Made by a program: the position numbers and the translations under genes
Notes under the pieces: generated by a model
The model's input: the letters and a program-made list of their open reading frames with translations, nothing else
Told to the model about the DNA's origin: nothing
The model's database searches: none
Origin: Adineta steineri
Taxonomy: Eukaryota; Rotifera; Eurotatoria; Adinetida; Adinetidae
Assembly (NCBI GenBank): GCA_905250115.1
Contig: CAJNOI010000112.1
Coordinates: forward strand, 47,419-111,418
Length of the DNA: 64,000 nt
Reading direction: 5' to 3'
Part shown: in pieces, positions 1 to 10,885 of the stretch
Layout of the letters: each line of letters opens with the position of its first letter
Numbering within the stretch: the first letter of the stretch is position 1

Positions 1-2
1 TT

Positions 3-1223
3 TCATCAATACCACCATCAACTAATGAATATGATCTTCGGAATCAAAGAATATCAACGAGATTATTTCTTATTTCTTTAATTCTAATAATGACTATTCT
101 TATAACATATAATGCGTCGATAAATGTTCCCAAAACTATCACTATTGATAAACCCACTCTTATGCAATATTTAGATTTATATTCAACACATTCAGAAATT
201 TTAACTTGTCCATGCACAACAATATCCATTGGGTATGAAAAATTTGTTCATATTCAATATACATTACATCAAGTATGCAATAGTACTTTTGTCAATAATA
301 GTTATATTGAGAATATTTTTTGGCAAAATTCAACTATTACTATAGGTTTTCCAAATTTTTTTATAACATATCCTTATATACTCAATGCTCTAGCTTTATT
401 TTGCCAATTAATGGATAACATACTATCTGATAGTTTGATTGAATTCTATTCAAATCAATATTTAAGTGTAACTGTTACATCTAAACAGTTATTTGAATTA
501 CAAGTACAAGCATCATTTCAACAATTTATCATTTCAAAAATAAATGATTTACTATTTATTATGCAATTCATACGTGATACAACTCAAGCCAATAATTTTT
601 TCTCTGGAATATTGACAAATTATGATTTTGAATTTGTACTTTCTAGCTATTATCAGGATACCACACTTTTACAACCAATACCATTTGAATTATCTAATTG
701 TAGCTGTATGCTTTCAGCGTTATGTACTGAACAAGCAGTTATTTATGACAATGACTACAATAATAATAGTTCATTTATAGTTCCAGGTTTATATGTTGGA
801 TGTTATATAGTTGAAGCATTATTACAATCTACTTTAGAATGTTTTTTTAATCAAACATGTCTAAATATTTTACAATCATATGGGGGATTTTCGTCATTTA
901 TGAATGTCTTACCACTTAATTCATCATTATCTAGTCGATATAATGAAACATCAACTATAGAAGAACTTGTTAATGAATTAATGATTGAAAATTGGAATTT
1001 ATCTATCATATATGAGAATTATTATAACGGTTGTCAACCAACACAATGCAGTTATAGTTATATAGCTAAGAATAATGCAATTTATATTGCTACTATGATA
1101 TTTGGTTTAATTGGTGGTCTAATGACAATTTTGCAATGTTTTATACCAAGATTAGTTCGATTGATTAAACCCTGTTTTTGGAAAAGGAGAATTGTTCCTG
1201 AAATGCCTGTTGTTCAAGCTTAA
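3..1223 (+). CDS. Partial two-TM protein with cysteine-containing ectodomain (bdelloid-type family)
   Basis: The frame is open from the window edge, so the 5' end is missing; the ATG at 90 lies inside the first membrane segment and is unlikely to be the start. Seen: hydrophobic segment RLFLISLILIMTILITY, a large Asn-rich (N-glycosylation-rich) outside domain beginning with a CPC motif and containing a CSC pair, then CQPTQCSYSY just before a second membrane segment (IYIATMIFGLIGGLMTIL) and a short basic tail. This two-TM, large-ectodomain topology, with a Cys-x4-Cys motif just before TM2, recalls DEG/ENaC channels, but the GxS selectivity filter and the usual DEG signature are absent. I recall similar hypothetical proteins from bdelloids. 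Function is unknown; a divergent channel subunit is only an inference. Confidence 0.75.
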   Translation, partial: SSIPPSTNEYDLRNQRISTRLFLISLILIMTILITYNASINVPKTITIDKPTLMQYLDLYSTHSEILTCPCTTISIGYEKFVHIQYTLHQVCNSTFVNNSYIENIFWQNSTITIGFPNFFITYPYILNALALFCQLMDNILSDSLIEFYSNQYLSVTVTSKQLFELQVQASFQQFIISKINDLLFIMQFIRDTTQANNFFSGILTNYDFEFVLSSYYQDTTLLQPIPFELSNCSCMLSALCTEQAVIYDNDYNNNSSFIVPGLYVGCYIVEALLQSTLECFFNQTCLNILQSYGGFSSFMNVLPLNSSLSSRYNETSTIEELVNELMIENWNLSIIYENYYNGCQPTQCSYSYIAKNNAIYIATMIFGLIGGLMTILQCFIPRLVRLIKPCFWKRRIVPEMPVVQA

Positions 1224-2403
1224 TTTCAACTTTATATATATATACCTATTGACATTTATATGCCTTCAGAATACAAATAAATAATATATAACTTTTGCTT
1301 TTGCTTTTGTAAACAGTGATACTCACATAATCAGCTTGCCGTAAAATTTTTTATTGTAATCTATTTAAGAAAATAAATATTATTAATAAAATTTAATAGT
1401 TCTTGATGGTGTGGGCGTGGATGTGACGGGTGTAAGTATATCTATCTTCTCTTAATATACACTCACACCCTTAAGTACACTTAATTATACTTGAGCACGT
1501 CAACAATGTTTTTATTTTCATTTTGATCTTTGACGCTACGATCAATATACATGCAACTTTATTATATTTCATACGACTCTTCTTTCTTTTGAGAGAACAG
1601 TCAAAGAAAAATGACAGAGGACACCTATCTTAACTGCTATTTGTAATAACTTTTCTTATCTTATCTATTGTATGACAGTAGAGGAAAGAAAAGAAGGTAT
1701 AGAAGTTTTCAGTCATATTTTACCTTCACACGAAAATAGGTAGAATAAAAATACTGAATATCAACAGTAACTCATGATTTTTTTTTCTTCATGTGGAAGG
1801 TAGTTTGTATTGATAGCATTGATAAAAATCTATTTTTTTATGTTTAGTGTCGACATTAAACGATATGTTTGCCGTTAATGGCCAAAGTAAGTTATTTTTT
1901 GTGCTTAATATCAAAACATCATTTTAAAGTTAGTATAAAAGTATAAATAATATTATTATTATAAAAAAAACCATACGTACAGTGAAGAGAATATCAATAA
2001 AGTTCTAATAACTCTACTTTTTAAATAAACATTGAGAATGTTATAATACTTTATGTTGAAACTGTCAGCTTCCTTTCGTTTCAGATTTTCTTTTACAATT
2101 GTTGAAGAAGATTAATGGGGGATAAAAGATGGCTTATCATCGATTTTATGAGTCTTTATTTCAAATCGTGTATTTTACTTTGAGCATATTCGTTTCTCAT
2201 AAACCATAAGATTTAAATAGAGTTGTATACGCTACAGAACTTTCAACAGATCATTTACTCCGTTTTGTAGAAGTATCGATATGAAGGACATTTAATTTCA
2301 ATGAATAGAAGATGATAAATATTACTATTTAGTTAATTTTAAATCCTAAACAAACTATCCTCTATCTTTTTTTAGATATCAAACTAATTAAACTGCAATT
2401 ACT
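1224..2403. other. Intergenic region
   Basis: AT-rich spacer with an AATAAA-like poly(A) signal near 1276. It holds one telomere-like hairpin (1401-1478) and, at 1570-1612, a short sequence (core TTTTGAGAGAACAG) resembling the two direct repeats at 42294 and 42448. No coding frame is supported. Confidence 0.6.
1401..1478. repeat. Telomere-like hairpin 1
   Basis: Left arm TCTTGATGGTGTGGGCGTGG, right arm ACACTCACACCCTTAAG, separated by about 35 nt. First of a dispersed family recognised by GGGTGTGGGTGTG on one side and its complement on the other, usually framed by CTTGAGGG...CCCTCAAG. The arm is close to the bdelloid telomere repeat TGTGGG. Confidence 0.75.
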
Positions 2404-3297
2404 ATGTCAATGAGTGATGCCTACAATGTTTACGATACAATTCAATTCATATCAGCTCTTGGAGTTAAAAAAGCCAAACAATCAATTGATCATATGATAA
2501 TTAAATCTGTTTTAGCCGGTGTTCTTCTATCATTTAGCGGTTTATTCATGCTGACTGTTGGTGGTGGAGGTGCTCCAATAGAGCAAAATCTTGGTCCTGG
2601 TGTACTCAAAATGGTACAAGCTGCCGTATTTCCTATTGGTCTTATTTTAATTGTTATTACTGGTGGTGAATTATTTTCTGGTAATATAATGACATTGGTT
2701 GTGTCAACATTACATGGAAAAACAAAATGGCATCATATTATTATTTCATGGATTGTCTCTTTTCTCGGAAATCTTGTTGGTTGTATATTTTTTCAATATA
2801 TATTTGTTTATTATGCAGGTCTTCTCACTCATGATCCTTATCGTTCATTTACTGTGCATTTGGCTGAGACAAAGGGTAGTACTCAATGGCATCAATTATT
2901 TTTAAAAGGTATTGCTGGTAATTGGCTTGTATGTCTAGCAATATGGTTGGGTACAAGTGCACGTGAATTAGTTTCGAAAATAGTCGGTGGTTTTCTACCT
3001 CTCTGGTTATTTGTTGCCGTTGGATATGAACACGCAATTGCCAATATGTTTACAGTTCAAATGGGTATGATACTTGGTGCTAATTTATCCATTGGAAAAT
3101 ATATTGCTTGTGTAATGATACCTGTTACGCTTGGAAATATTTTAGGCGGTGGACTTTTTGTTGGTGTCACATATTGGTATCTTTATTTAATTGAAAAAGT
3201 CGACACTGAACTTAAGATTGATGCTAAACTACCAGTCAGTAATACTGATGAAATCATAGGAAAAAATGAGACAATAGTTGAAATTCAGGAATTGTAA
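2404..3297 (+). CDS. Formate/nitrite transporter family (FNT) channel
   Basis: A 297-aa intronless protein with six hydrophobic segments, the size and layout of FocA/NirC-type FNT channels, which pass formate, nitrite, lactate or hydrosulfide as pentamers. Family motifs seen: GGELFSGNIM (around residue 87), KGIAGNWLVCLAIW (around 168), and YEHAIANMF (around 208), whose His corresponds to the conserved pore histidine. The N-terminus lacks a signal peptide and the C-terminal 35 residues are soluble. The ATG at 2404 is preceded by an AT-rich leader; a second Met two codons later is an alternative. FNTs are common in bacteria, fungi and protists and rare in animals, so horizontal acquisition is likely but not proved here. 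Substrate cannot be told from sequence. Confidence 0.93.
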   Translation: MSMSDAYNVYDTIQFISALGVKKAKQSIDHMIIKSVLAGVLLSFSGLFMLTVGGGGAPIEQNLGPGVLKMVQAAVFPIGLILIVITGGELFSGNIMTLVVSTLHGKTKWHHIIISWIVSFLGNLVGCIFFQYIFVYYAGLLTHDPYRSFTVHLAETKGSTQWHQLFLKGIAGNWLVCLAIWLGTSARELVSKIVGGFLPLWLFVAVGYEHAIANMFTVQMGMILGANLSIGKYIACVMIPVTLGNILGGGLFVGVTYWYLYLIEKVDTELKIDAKLPVSNTDEIIGKNETIVEIQEL

Positions 3298-4114
3298 TTC
3301 CATTGTTGTTAATTTACTTGCAATAGGAAACTGTATAAAATTGTTATAAATTAAAATAGTTCGATGGAGCATCCTCGAAGAGGAAACAAACCGGTTTTTT
3401 TCTATTTCTATTGAATTCTTAAAGTTTTCATGATGTGTTATAATTTTTAATGTTCTTTTATAACTGAATGAGAATGAGGATGAATGAACATAAGATTTAT
3501 TCATTCACAAAATCCAGTTTATCGGAAGTTTAAAGAATTAAATAATAATAGTGAAAAATCTATAACAGAAGAAAATTCAATTGCAATAAATATTAAATAA
3601 TAAAATAATCGGTCATGTTTGGCTTAATGATAACTACGAAGATGCTATGCAACTATTATCACATGATTATCAGAATATTCAAAAAAGATCAAATTATTAC
3701 ATTGAAATATTGTATTTTTCTATTTCTTAATGAACTTATTGGAAATGAGAACCATAATATCGTTTGGTTTTTGACAACAACAAATTAATTCCAGCAAAGT
3801 TCTGCACTGAAATCATCATCTACTCATGCCCTCTATGATTTCATTTTTTCATTCCAAAAGAAATATATTAAAGAAACTATACACAACTGTATTGCTTGTT
3901 GGTATTGTACACATAACAAAATGTAAAGAAAGAAAAAAACTTGCGTCGTTCGATTTTGAATTTCGTCGACATGAGAATACGTCCGTCATAGCATATACTG
4001 AATTTTAGAGAATTGCGTCATAAGACGTTTTTCTTGTCGTCGAAGGAAAAAAGTGATGCAACTAATCGAAAAATTGAGTAAGATTTTATTTTTATATAAA
4101 TTGTTGTTATAGAT
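3298..4114. other. Intergenic region
   Basis: AT-rich. A 60-codon open frame at 3826-4008 has no recognisable features and I do not call it. A pyrimidine-rich ATAG at 4108-4112, just before the next gene, could be a splice acceptor for an untranslated leader exon. Confidence 0.5.
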
Positions 4115-4150
4115 TTGTGTGATGTTAGACTAAATATATATTTGTGTGTA

Positions 4151-5266
4151 ATGGACAGCCCAATCTTCCTTCAATGGCAGCAATGGGAATCTCGAGTGCA
4201 AGAATGGTTAAATCAACCTGAAAATGAATTAGATTTGCTGGATACTACCTCCTTCGATCGAGTGATATTGACTATCTTGGCTATAAAATATGAAGCTTTG
4301 TATCAAGATATGAGCCCAGAAACCAGATTCGCTGTCACGAAGCAACATGGTGAGCGTTTATCTACCGTTCGACTTTCAAAAACCAAAGTATCAGAAGTGG
4401 AAGAGCCAAAAGAAGATGACCAAGCTAAATCAAACCTATTCAACAAATTCACCGATCGTATTTTAAGTCCGCAACAAGTGAGTATTGAAACTTCATCAGA
4501 ATGGCAAGAGTTTGATCAATTATGTAAATGGCATGGAGTAGCATTCGTCCAACGATTTGCACGATGTCTGCCTCAGTTTCTCGTCGAATTAATATCTATG
4601 ACTTCGGCATATCAGGAATTAATTCACAAGAGCGCTATAGTTTCATCTATACCTGGAATTGCGAGTCAGGTTTATCGAAAGAACAATATCGGTGAAATTT
4701 TTCTCAGTATTGATATGAAATCCGCAAATTTTGCTATGCTCCAGCACATACATGCCATCGATGCTCATATGTATCCGAATTGGTCGGAGTTTTTATCGGT
4801 ATTTGTCGGACAAAGATCTTTAGTCATAAACAGCAAAAAATTACGACAGCAATCCTTGGGTCGTCTGCCTGAGTTTTACAAACTAGAAGCACTTTGGAAA
4901 CATTTTATGGGTAACATTTATCAAACGATACTTTGTCCCTGTTTGGATGAAAACGGCGTCGAAGCGCAGTGCGTCGCTTTAACCGGGGACGAAGTAGTAT
5001 TTCATCTAAATTCAACAATGAACACAGACGAAGTGCTCAACTTAGTGGAGCAAGTGCAAAAATGCCTTGTAAAAGATAATTCAAGCGTGAAATTTTGTGT
5101 ACAAGCATATCATATCCAGATGTTTCACTGGGAAAAGAAACATATGTGTTTTGCACGAATGTTTATTGGTGAAAGTAAAGAAAAGTCTGATTTGAAATGC
5201 GTACCTGACAAAGATAAAAACTATGAACAAGCCTATAAAGATTTTCAGGCGTATTGTGGCCTATGA
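4151..5266 (+). CDS. Unrecognised intronless protein, 371 aa
   Basis: Open frame with preferred start at 4151 (MDSPIFLQWQQWESRVQEWL); an in-frame ATG at 4115 would add 12 unlikely residues and may lie in the leader. No signal peptide or membrane segment. An acidic, Lys-rich low-complexity stretch near residues 85-100 separates a short N-terminal part from a globular C-terminal part containing IFLSIDMKSANFAML, KKLRQQSLGRLPEFYKLEALW and a CPCLDENG segment. Base composition is visibly richer in CpG (TCGA, GACGAAG, CGTCG) than the flanking genes, which suggests a different history. I do not recognise the family. Confidence 0.75.
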   Translation: MDSPIFLQWQQWESRVQEWLNQPENELDLLDTTSFDRVILTILAIKYEALYQDMSPETRFAVTKQHGERLSTVRLSKTKVSEVEEPKEDDQAKSNLFNKFTDRILSPQQVSIETSSEWQEFDQLCKWHGVAFVQRFARCLPQFLVELISMTSAYQELIHKSAIVSSIPGIASQVYRKNNIGEIFLSIDMKSANFAMLQHIHAIDAHMYPNWSEFLSVFVGQRSLVINSKKLRQQSLGRLPEFYKLEALWKHFMGNIYQTILCPCLDENGVEAQCVALTGDEVVFHLNSTMNTDEVLNLVEQVQKCLVKDNSSVKFCVQAYHIQMFHWEKKHMCFARMFIGESKEKSDLKCVPDKDKNYEQAYKDFQAYCGL

Positions 5267-5802
5267 CACTACATTCTATTTTTCTGCATACTTTAACGAT
5301 TTTTCTAGAAATAAAATAAATTTTATCGCTGTGTAAGGATCTCAAATGATAAAATGGTTGCAAATCGTATTTTTTTAGATAAAATATAGAATTTAAACAC
5401 GAGTAATGGATAAACTTTCTACATTATCCACGCGCACTTTCAAACAAGTAAGTCGAGACGACGAACGTTAATTGCAGCTAATAGTCAAATAATATTAATA
5501 TGAAATTCGGAAGAGAAAGAAAAGTATTCTATATCATTGCAGCATTCGTGATGAAATATGCACGTGTCATATTTGCAATGTTGACGTGTATGCTTCCTTT
5601 CTACGACATGATATTTCACCTCTTTATCGGTTAGTTACAAATATGTTGTGTAATAATTTTTTCACGTATAAAACGACAGAATACGTGAGAGAAAAAGCTA
5701 TTTCATAGACAGTACGAAAAAAGTTAAATCGTCGACAATCAAACTCTGTGTATCTATTCCAGTAAACCATTTATATCAAAGACTAATATTTAAAATAGTA
5801 TA
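5267..5802. other. Intergenic region and probable leader of the TROVE gene
   Basis: AATAAA near 5312 likely serves the upstream gene. The rest is AT-rich and presumably holds the promoter and untranslated first exon of the TROVE gene, ending at a GTAAGC donor at 5804. Nothing else was recognised. Confidence 0.5.
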
Positions 5803-7863
5803 AGTAAGCTTAAAAAATTCGACGTATACTTTTATTTAAATTGACTGTTTAGTGTTTCGTGGACGTGGCCGTGGTCGTGGAACAAGCCGAGGCCGAGGTG
5901 GTCGAGGAGCAAGCAGAGGTCGTGGTAGAGTCAACACTCGTGGCAATTTTCGTGGAAGGTCTCGATTTGTCCCTCCTCAATCAATGAATATTGAGCAACA
6001 AACAATACCAGTCAATCCTCCAGTGGATCTTGATATTAATGTTGATGCTAAACCATTTTTTGTTAATGCAAATGTTACAGTCGATCAACATATCCAAGCT
6101 CAAACAACAAATTTACCTCGTTATTTAGCTAGTTTATTTGCACTCAATGAAAATAGTGTCGAAATTGGACAGAAAGCTAAAGCTTGTGTATTAGCTGCTG
6201 CTTGGGGTCGACATGATCATAAATTAGCGAATGATCTTTTACGTCATCGACATTTATTTACTCTCACTGAAGTACTTAAAGCAGTGACTATGCTAGATGC
6301 TGGTCGACAAATTCGAGTTTATGAAAAACAACTTAAACGTCTAGAATTAAGTAAAACAAAATGTAAAGCAACAAAATTAGGTAAAATTAAAAACAACATT
6401 GATAATTTAAATAAACTCAAAGTATCAAATGGATCAGCTAGTGGTGGTATTGCTCGACATATTCAACGTTGGACTCGAACATTAACTCAACAAGAACTTG
6501 AATATTTTGCATTACATATGCCAACAGAACCATGGAGAAAATTAGCTGATATTGTTCATTTTAATCCTACTAAAGATTTTCCAGCGTTACCATGGTTTTT
6601 ACCATTTTGTTTTGGTACACCAGCACCGGACGAAACAATGGTCAATCGTTGTCGAGATTTAACAGCTGTTAATATCAATAATTTAATTAAAGAATTTAAA
6701 ATTCCTTATTCACATTTAAAACAATTCAAAGAACATTTAAATGATGAATCAAAAGCAAGAATTGCCTCATATGAAGAGAAAGTAGATACTATTTTATGGT
6801 ACTATGAAGATTTAGAATGTCCAGATGTAGATGAAATTATTAGTGAAAGAATACGAAATGGTGAACGAATTACTTTACCATACGGGAAACTTATGGATCG
6901 TCTTTTACTTATTCGTACATTACGAGATAATCAACCGGATATTCCAACATTCTATCGAAACAACGAATATAACCGTGGGCGAGGACGCGGACGTGGTCGA
7001 GGACGTGGTTTTGGCAATGCTAATAATCAACATTCACTTCAATCGAAAAAATCTACACTTTATTCAGACTTAATATCAGTAGCCGAAGCTCAACTACAAA
7101 CGATTAAATTACCATTAGAATCACCAGTTGGTGTTCTTGCTGATGCATCGTATTCCATGGAAATTGCTATACGTACAGCGACGATTCTTTCATCATTATT
7201 AACAGCAATCTGTTCAGCAAAATTGACTTTCTTCCATGGTGAAATGTTTCTTCCATCATTTACACCAAAAAATGTTGAAGATGTTCTTACACTAGCATTA
7301 ACAACAAATGTTGGTGGAGGCACAGCAAATGCTGCTGCTCTTTTACCATATTATCTTAATAGAGAAATTATTAAAACCTTTATTATGGTAACAGACGAAG
7401 AAGAAAATGAAAGTATTGAATTAATTGATGGAACAAAAACACGATTCTTTAAATTATTTATGAAATATCGTGAAGAAGTTTATCCAGCTAAATTAGTATT
7501 CATTTCATTTCTTGCTCATCAACATGATCTAGGTCAAATGTATAAACAATTTCAAGAAGCGAATGTACCCGATGTAACTCAAGTAAGGAAGACATTATTT
7601 TCAATCTTGTTTTCTGTTAACTATAATTATGTGTTTTTCTTTAGTTTAAATTTAATCGAGAACGTCCAGATTTAACAAAACTTGATAATCTCTTAGGTTT
7701 GTTATCGACTGGATCATCAGGTTTATTTGAAGATCGAGTAGGAAAATTACAAAATGATTTTCAACAAGATGGTGTTAATTCAGTTCTGATGAAGTTACTT
7801 AATAAACAAGACGAGAATGCTGTTCCAATGGAATCAGAAATAACTACGGCGACAACAAACTAA
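5803..7863 (+). CDS. Ro60-like TROVE domain RNA-binding protein with RGG boxes
   Basis: Spliced product about 649 aa. Exons: last base of a leader exon (5803), 5853-7582 and 7645-7863; introns 5804-5852 (GTAAGC..TTTAG, 49 nt) and 7583-7644 (62 nt). No in-frame ATG precedes MFRGRGRG; the A at 5803 joined to TG at 5853 makes the start. Domains: Arg-Gly-rich N-terminus (residues 2-35); TROVE helical-repeat region from about 60 to 370 (LPRYLASLFALNENSVEIGQ, then LAAAWGRHD); a second RGRGRGRGRG stretch at about 374-390; then a von Willebrand A-like domain with MIDAS residues DASYS (about 431) and a later NVGGGT. Ro60 (about 538 aa) is a ring that binds misfolded small RNAs and Y RNAs. The two RGG tracts make this form longer and should add RNA affinity. 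The last exon encodes FKFNRERPDL to the stop. Confidence 0.9.
5804..5852 (+). other. Intron splitting the start codon
   Basis: GTAAGC donor directly after an A, and a TTTAG acceptor directly before TG. Joining gives ATG in frame with the RGG/TROVE coding sequence. In-frame reading of the leader meets TAA at 5791-5793, so no earlier start is possible through this junction. Confidence 0.65.
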
Positions 7864-9535
7864 ACTTTTCTCATTTTGTTTTTTCAGTTTTATTTTCTAC
7901 TAAATTATACAATTTTAATAAACTATTTGAATATATATCTAGAAATAATATTTGCCAGATACATGCGAATGCTGAGAGGAGATAGATGAATATAGAAGAA
8001 AAAGATACTGATATCCATACCCTTATTACGTGTTTGTATTTTTTTTATTCTCTTTTCTTTTTCTCTGTGCCTCTTCTATTTCAATGCATGTCAAACATTC
8101 ACATCTATTATGGTATGAAAGAGTGGGAAATATTTTATAAGAGTGAATCGGATACATACTTTTGTTTTTGTTTTCTTCTGTTTTTTTTACAAAAGTGTAT
8201 TAGTTGTGTTTAGTGAAGACAATACAATTGTTACTTTTATCAAGTGTTTCTTGTTTCAAATTCAGATACTATATTATCTCAAATTACATCAGATGATGGT
8301 GGATATAAACTCACTATAGAATTACAAATATTTATTGTGAAACCTTTTTCAGCAGATGTACACGAGTGAGATATATTGTCGTTTCAATTATATTAACTAA
8401 TCCGAATTTGTTTTTAATATTTACCTCATAAGAAATACACCACTAGAAAGAGCATGAAAAGACAACTATATCAGAGTACTGCGTTTTCTGTGCTATTTTT
8501 CTTCTTTCTAGTCATATATGTTCACATATAGAGCATTTGTGTGTAACGTATACAACCCTAGAATAAAAGTTATGATCGATATTTGGAAAGCATAAGATAT
8601 TTTTGATTACATCCATACACTACTAATATAAGTTGAGTATAATGAAGACATTCTCAATTGACAGTACGAAAAATTTATACTTTTGACTATTTTCTTTGTT
8701 TTCTTCATTCACTTGTAGGTTGTAAATGAGATAATTTTTTTTTAAAACTATTTTTTAATAGAGCTTTACATTATGTATCGCTTTGCTTTATTTCACATTT
8801 GTGCTGAGAAATAAGTGATCTATTACAGAGGTATATTCCTTGATAAATCATAAAAATTTGAATTTTCCCTATCATTCTCACTTCTAATTCCAGTTTAATA
8901 TAACTTTTACTATGACTATCGATATAATTATTCAAATTTAATTTTTCTTTCACAAATGAAAACAGCTTAATTTTTGTTTTAAAGCATCTTTGTTTCTCAC
9001 TATAACAATTAGTTTAGTCTTTAAAATCGAGTGTAGCTTCTATATTATTATTCAAATATAAGAATACAGTGTATTTTCGAGCGATAGCACTTTCATTAAT
9101 CTTTGGAATGTAAGATAGTGTGAGAGTGTGAGGCATAGGTGCAGATCAAGAGCACAAACATCTACACTCACTTAACTTCAAGATGTTTTCTAACGATTTC
9201 TTGCAATGTATGGATTAGAATAACCGAAAAAATAGTTTAGATTTAATAGCAAGAGCATGTGATGAAAAGGTGAGTTTTTCGTCATATTAGTGTTGTCATT
9301 CGCTCAGTTAGCAATGTATTAACAAACTCTGAAATGACGCTTTCAATAATTAATTATTTAGAAAAAAAACTTAGTAGTTCTTAAAACGTATTAGTTCCAA
9401 ACGAGTTGAATGAGAGAATAAATATAACTGTTACCATACATTAATTTCAGATTCTTAATTATTTGGGATTAGTGATCACTTCTTCATTTGGAATAGCATA
9501 TCATCGAAGCAGTAACGACTTCAGCGAACAAGACG
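7864..9535. other. Intergenic region and 5' part of duplicated segment A
   Basis: AATAAA near 7917 ends the TROVE gene. From about 8010 the sequence is a diverged copy of 12108-12845 plus 14530-15314. It holds one telomere-like hairpin (9117-9190) but no supported coding frame; small open frames at 7986-8213 and 12130-12321 are the same non-coding duplicated sequence. Confidence 0.65.
9117..9190. repeat. Telomere-like hairpin 2
   Basis: Degenerate member: GTGTGAGAGTGTGAGGCATA against CTACACTCACTTAACTTCAAG. It lies upstream of four-TM gene A and is conserved at 14921 in copy B, so it predates the duplication. Confidence 0.6.
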
Positions 9536-10672
9536 ATGACAAAATCAACATCCATCAATACACCGAGAATATCAGACGAGACTGACGAAAATCATGTGAT
9601 TAAGAATATACGAAAATGGCTCATTTCTTTCAGTTTTACTGCATTCGTAAGTATATCGCTTCTAATCTATTCTTGTGAAATAGTTTTGAGGGATGATATG
9701 ACGTTTGAATCACTGAAAAATTCATATCTGTTCTTCTCTCTTATGAGGGTGTGAGTGAGGATGCAAGATAGTGAGACTATGAGCAACAGTAGAGACGTGA
9801 GCTATTCTTCTTGGACAATGCCAGCCTCTAGCCACATCCTCACTCTCTCGATCAGTATGCTCTTGGTTGAAATATAGATCGTCGAAAATCAAAGTGTTAT
9901 AGTTAATATCTTGAGTAATATACGATCAAACAATATTCGACGATCTTTATTTTAATAAAGTTCACTCAGGCGATCTCATTTACAATGATGAGCATTAAAA
10001 TCACTCTTGCACCATCAAGAGACTTGTTTCACTGACTTTTCAATTCTTAACATCTCTTTTTAAGATTGTAGGCATGATCATTTTCATTCGTGGGGGTCGT
10101 TCAATTCACCATGATTACAAATCGGACAATATATCATATGAATTTCTATTGGCGTTAAAGATCGCTAGCTGGATTATACAAGGTAAATAATCTAGTCAAT
10201 TGACTATCAATAAATTAACAACACTTGAACTTGGTTAAAATAATCATTTTTTACACAACTAGGCATCGCGGTGGTCTTTTGGTTGATCATATTTCTTCTC
10301 TCGATCAAGAACTACGTTCGAATCGGTATCCTAATGGTAATTCTTTTACATTCAATTCTTTTCTTCGTTTTTCTTTGATAATAATTTGCCTTCTGTTTCA
10401 TTGCAGGCACGTTGGGTCCTTCTCTTTTATGGCATATATTATTCAATTGTTGGTCTAACTTCTACAATTATTACAGTTTTAATTGAAATGCCTCTCATAA
10501 TTCCCATCTGTTTTGCTGTTGGAACAGTAGTTTTCAGTGGACTTTGTGTAAGAATATCTTTGCTTTTGTCATTTTTATTCTAATAGTGTTTTTTTTACAG
10601 TTTTGTTTATCTTATTTCTGGCGTGAAATGGGTCGCTTGGTAAAAAATCATGAAAGTCCAACAAACGTCTAA
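9536..10672 (+). CDS. Four-TM membrane protein, paralogue A (171 aa)
   Basis: Five exons joined by GT..AG introns with continuous frame: 9536-9646, 10065-10182, 10263-10336, 10407-10547, 10601-10672. The product starts MTKSTSINTPRISDETDE, has four hydrophobic segments (around KWLISFSFTAF/IVGMIIFI; VVFWLIIFLLS; WVLLFYGIYYSIVGL; IIPICFAVGTVVFSGL) and ends WREMGRLVKNHESPTNV. Exon 2 encodes a polar loop RGGRSIHHDYKSDNIS. No signal peptide apart from the first TM. I do not recognise the family; a small tetraspan-like surface protein is the best description. The paralogue at 15315-16459 shares exon sizes in exons 2-5 (118, 74, 141, 72 nt). Copy B's upstream ATG is ACG here, so translation starts at 9536. 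Intron 1 (418 nt) carries a telomere-like hairpin. Confidence 0.8.
9745..9850. repeat. Telomere-like hairpin 3 (inside intron 1 of four-TM gene A)
   Basis: GAGGGTGTGAGTGAGGATG on the left and CCACATCCTCACTCTC on the right, with a loop of about 70 nt that includes TCTTCTTGGACAATGCCAGC. Also present at the same place in copy B. Confidence 0.7.
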
Positions 10673-10885
10673 GTGGTTTACAAAACTAACAAAATTATTG
10701 CACACATAACTTTGCTTATCTTTTATTTCGAATATTCAAATCTGTTGTACATGTTCGAAAAATGTTTCTGTTGTTAAACTTTACTATCTTGAAGGTATGG
10801 ATGGAGATGGAATGAATAATTCAACATTTCCATTCAGACTCTTAAGATGCTTTATTTCATTTTCAATAGCTTGTTTATATAAACT
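10673..10885. other. 3' flank of four-TM gene A
   Basis: Part of segment A, alignable with 16460-16670. No further gene is seen. Confidence 0.5.

Noticed and set aside
7986-8213. Similar small open frames at 7986-8213 and 12130-12321
   Set aside because: They are the same duplicated flanking sequence; the frames are short, pyrimidine-driven and not splice-linked to the four-TM genes.
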